Source: Clostridia bacterium
Lineage (GTDB): Bacteria; Bacillota; Clostridia; Lachnospirales; Cellulosilyticaceae
Length of the DNA stretch: 64,000 bases
Direction: 5' to 3'
NCBI GenBank assembly: GCA_029239755.1
Contig: JARBUI010000017.1
Location: forward strand, 1 to 64,000
Below are positions 62,474 to 64,000 of this stretch, one piece after another. The stretch's first letter is position 1. Every line of letters begins with the position of its first letter. Under the pieces are notes generated by a model. The model did no database searches and was not told where the DNA came from. It worked only from the letters and a program-made list of their open reading frames with translations. Made by a program: the position numbers and the translations under genes.

Positions 62474-64000
62474 ATGAAAATAAATGGATCACAAATACTC
62501 ATTGAGTGTTTGGTAGAACAAGGAGTAGATACTGTTTTTGGATATCCCGGAGGCTCAGTTCTTAACATATATGATGCACTCTATAAAAATAGTGATCGGA
62601 TTAAGCATATTTTAACGGCACATGAGCAAGGAGCTTCTCATGCTGCTGATGGCTATGCTAGAGCTACTGGGAAAGTAGGTGTCTGCATTGCAACATCAGG
62701 ACCGGGAGCAACCAATTTAGTAACTGGTATTGCAACAGCTTATATGGATTCAGTTCCTATGGTTGCTATAACAGGCAACGTAGCAACTCCGCTTCTTGGG
62801 AAAGACAGCTTTCAAGAAGTAGATATATCAGGGATTACAATGCCTATTACAAAGCATAACTATATCGTAAAAGATATTACTAAGCTTGCGGATACCATAA
62901 GAGAAGCATTTTTTATTGCTAAATCAGGAAGGCCAGGACCAGTTCTTATAGATATTCCTAAGGATCTTACGGCAGCGCTTTGTGACTATATCCCTCAAAC
63001 TCCTAAAAAAGCTGGCGTGCAAGTTCATACTATTAGACAAGAGGACATAGATAAAGCACTCATACTTCTTAAAGAAGCTAAAAAGCCGCTGATATATAGC
63101 GGAGGAGGTATCATAAGAAGTGGTGCCAATGAAATTTTATTAAAGTTTGCAGAAAAGCTCCAAGCACCAGTTGCAACATCCCTTATGGGAATTGGTGGAT
63201 TTGCAGAAACGCATCCGCTCTCAACAGGCCTTGTTGGAATGCACGGGAGTAAAGCCTCTAACCTTGCAGCAACGGAGTGTGATCTGCTCATAGCGCTTGG
63301 TGCTAGATTTAGCGATAGAGTTATTAGTGATGTGTCAAAGTTTGCTCCAAATGCTAATATTCTCCATATAGATATCGATCCGGCGGAGGTAGGTAAAAAT
63401 ATTGCAGCTTATAGTGCTGTTATTGGGGATGTAAAAGAAATCCTTACTGCGTTAACAGGTCTTTTCCCTCAGCAGGAACATGATGCATGGATTGATGAAG
63501 TGAGATGTTGGAAAGAAGAGTTCCATTTTGATTATCAAAAAGATGATACGCTAAGACCTCAATTTATTATGGAAAATATTTATGAGCAGACGAATGGCAA
63601 TGCTATTATTACAACAGAGGTTGGACAGCACCAAATGTGGGCTGCGCAGTTTTATAAATATACAAAACCTAATACTTTTTTAAGTTCAGGGGGACTTGGG
63701 ACAATGGGCTATGGAACAGGTGCCAGCATAGGGGCACAAATTGGCATGCCTGAGCACCAAGTTGTGCATATAGCGGGTGATGGTTCATTTCGTATGAATT
63801 GCAATGAACTTGCAACAATAGCACACTATAATGTACCAGTTATCATTGTTCTTATGAATAACAGTACCCTTGGAATGGTTAGGCAGTGGCAAACAACCTT
63901 CTACGAAGCAAGATATTCTCAAACGACTCTAGACAGAGGCCCAGATTTCACGTTATTAGCAAAAGCATATGATGTACAAGGATATGATGTTTACACTCAA
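62474..64000 (+). CDS. ilvB: Acetolactate synthase large subunit, second copy (truncated by window end)
   Basis: MKINGSQILIECLVEQGVDTVFGYPGGSVLNIYDAL..., SGPGATNLVTGIATAYMDSVP; open to window end. Confidence 0.95.
   Translation, partial: MKINGSQILIECLVEQGVDTVFGYPGGSVLNIYDALYKNSDRIKHILTAHEQGASHAADGYARATGKVGVCIATSGPGATNLVTGIATAYMDSVPMVAITGNVATPLLGKDSFQEVDISGITMPITKHNYIVKDITKLADTIREAFFIAKSGRPGPVLIDIPKDLTAALCDYIPQTPKKAGVQVHTIRQEDIDKALILLKEAKKPLIYSGGGIIRSGANEILLKFAEKLQAPVATSLMGIGGFAETHPLSTGLVGMHGSKASNLAATECDLLIALGARFSDRVISDVSKFAPNANILHIDIDPAEVGKNIAAYSAVIGDVKEILTALTGLFPQQEHDAWIDEVRCWKEEFHFDYQKDDTLRPQFIMENIYEQTNGNAIITTEVGQHQMWAAQFYKYTKPNTFLSSGGLGTMGYGTGASIGAQIGMPEHQVVHIAGDGSFRMNCNELATIAHYNVPVIIVLMNNSTLGMVRQWQTTFYEARYSQTTLDRGPDFTLLAKAYDVQGYDVYTQ

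Overview
This is a low-GC Firmicutes (Clostridia-type) chromosomal window; the lineage is inferred from gene content only. It starts in the 3' part of a 5S rRNA followed by tRNA-Leu(UAA). The main blocks are: (1) a TetR-regulated MacAB-type efflux operon with a TolC-like secreted protein; (2) a XRE-cupin/PotABCD polyamine operon; (3) the murB-rapZ-yvcK-whiA-crh block; (4) an Fe/Mn superoxide dismutase with a repeat-rich N-terminus; (5) SpoIID-like, queA and acyl-ACP thioesterase genes; (6) an orphan ParA with an overlapping small ORF that the ORF track missed, next to two membrane/secreted proteins; (7) hppA, RNase J, aroC, tgt, yajC; (8) a TrmB-like regulator-lysA operon with a clear operator; (9) lrp-azlCD, rarA, spoVB, relQ-like, metA, cobD-like, topB, a ferredoxin missed by the ORF track, and typA; (10) a T-box-controlled ilvB-ilvN-ilvC-leuA-cimA-leuB-ilvE-ilvD-ilvB2 operon running off the right edge. 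I saw no CRISPR array, prophage, transposon or defence island. Most of the window is housekeeping. The best second-look items are the trmB-lysA operator, the dual TetR operators, the ParA-overlapping small ORF, the repeat-domain SOD, the 24-bp duplication in the ferredoxin promoter, inverted elements upstream of the ilv T-box, and degenerate HPr-like and clostripain-like proteins. Family names come from reading the sequences; no database search was run.
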